A stretch of DNA of 64,000 nucleotides, taken from NCBI GenBank assembly GCA_017590115.1, contig JAGGNK010006892.1:18775228-18839227 (forward strand), written 5' to 3'. The notes beneath the pieces were generated by a model that worked only from the letters and a program-made list of their open reading frames with translations, was not told where the DNA came from and made no database searches. This document shows positions 1-64,000 of this stretch, one piece after another (position 1 is the stretch's first letter; each line of letters begins with the position of its first letter). The DNA is from Montifringilla adamsi. Taxonomy: Eukaryota; Chordata; Aves; Passeriformes; Passeridae. Both the position numbers and the translations under genes were made by a program.

Positions 1-64000
<64,000 letters not shown>

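Overview
The window is vertebrate nuclear DNA and almost certainly avian. It is AT-rich, and small exons with canonical GT-AG borders are separated by long introns. The interspersed repeats are CR1 LINE pieces, which dominate bird genomes, plus one solo LTR of a type I know from non-galliform birds. No bacterial-style genes, CRISPR arrays or operons are present.

The window holds the 5' part of one gene, FRY (furry homolog, a very large microtubule-binding scaffold of about 3,000 residues that works with NDR/LATS-family kinases), on the + strand. Eleven coding exons can be joined without a break in frame. They encode residues 1-393, from the start ATG at 1158 to a splice donor at 62340. Coding exons are at 1158-1227, 29688-29887, 45417-45470, 52636-52775, 54682-54772, 55146-55225, 55343-55423, 56974-57142, 59507-59599, 59695-59793 and 62238-62339. 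The window ends inside intron 11, so most of the protein lies further 3'.

Region by region: 1-1157 is the upstream/5' UTR zone, with a CpG-enriched stretch (about 380-860), a likely splice acceptor at 999 and a short upstream ORF. Intron 1 (28.5 kb) carries a decayed CR1 ORF2 piece (8.35-9.48 kb), a purine-rich tract (12.4-12.9 kb), the solo LTR (19.75-20.2 kb), two antisense CR1 3' ends, and a compact CpG island at 26.8-27.1 kb that may be an alternative promoter. Intron 2 (15.5 kb) has a sense CR1 tail, several GC-rich islands of unknown origin and an antisense CR1. Intron 3 (7.2 kb) holds a CR1 tail, a perfect 25-bp inverted repeat at 51461-51517, and an antisense CR1 close to exon 4. Exons 4-11 are more closely spaced.

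I found no undescribed multi-gene system. The best leads are the perfect hairpin in intron 3 and the intronic CpG island 2.6 kb upstream of exon 2. A transcript from that island could start translation at Met51, which lines up with the start of the paralogue FRYL. Repeat and gene names are from my own recognition of the sequences; no database search was run.
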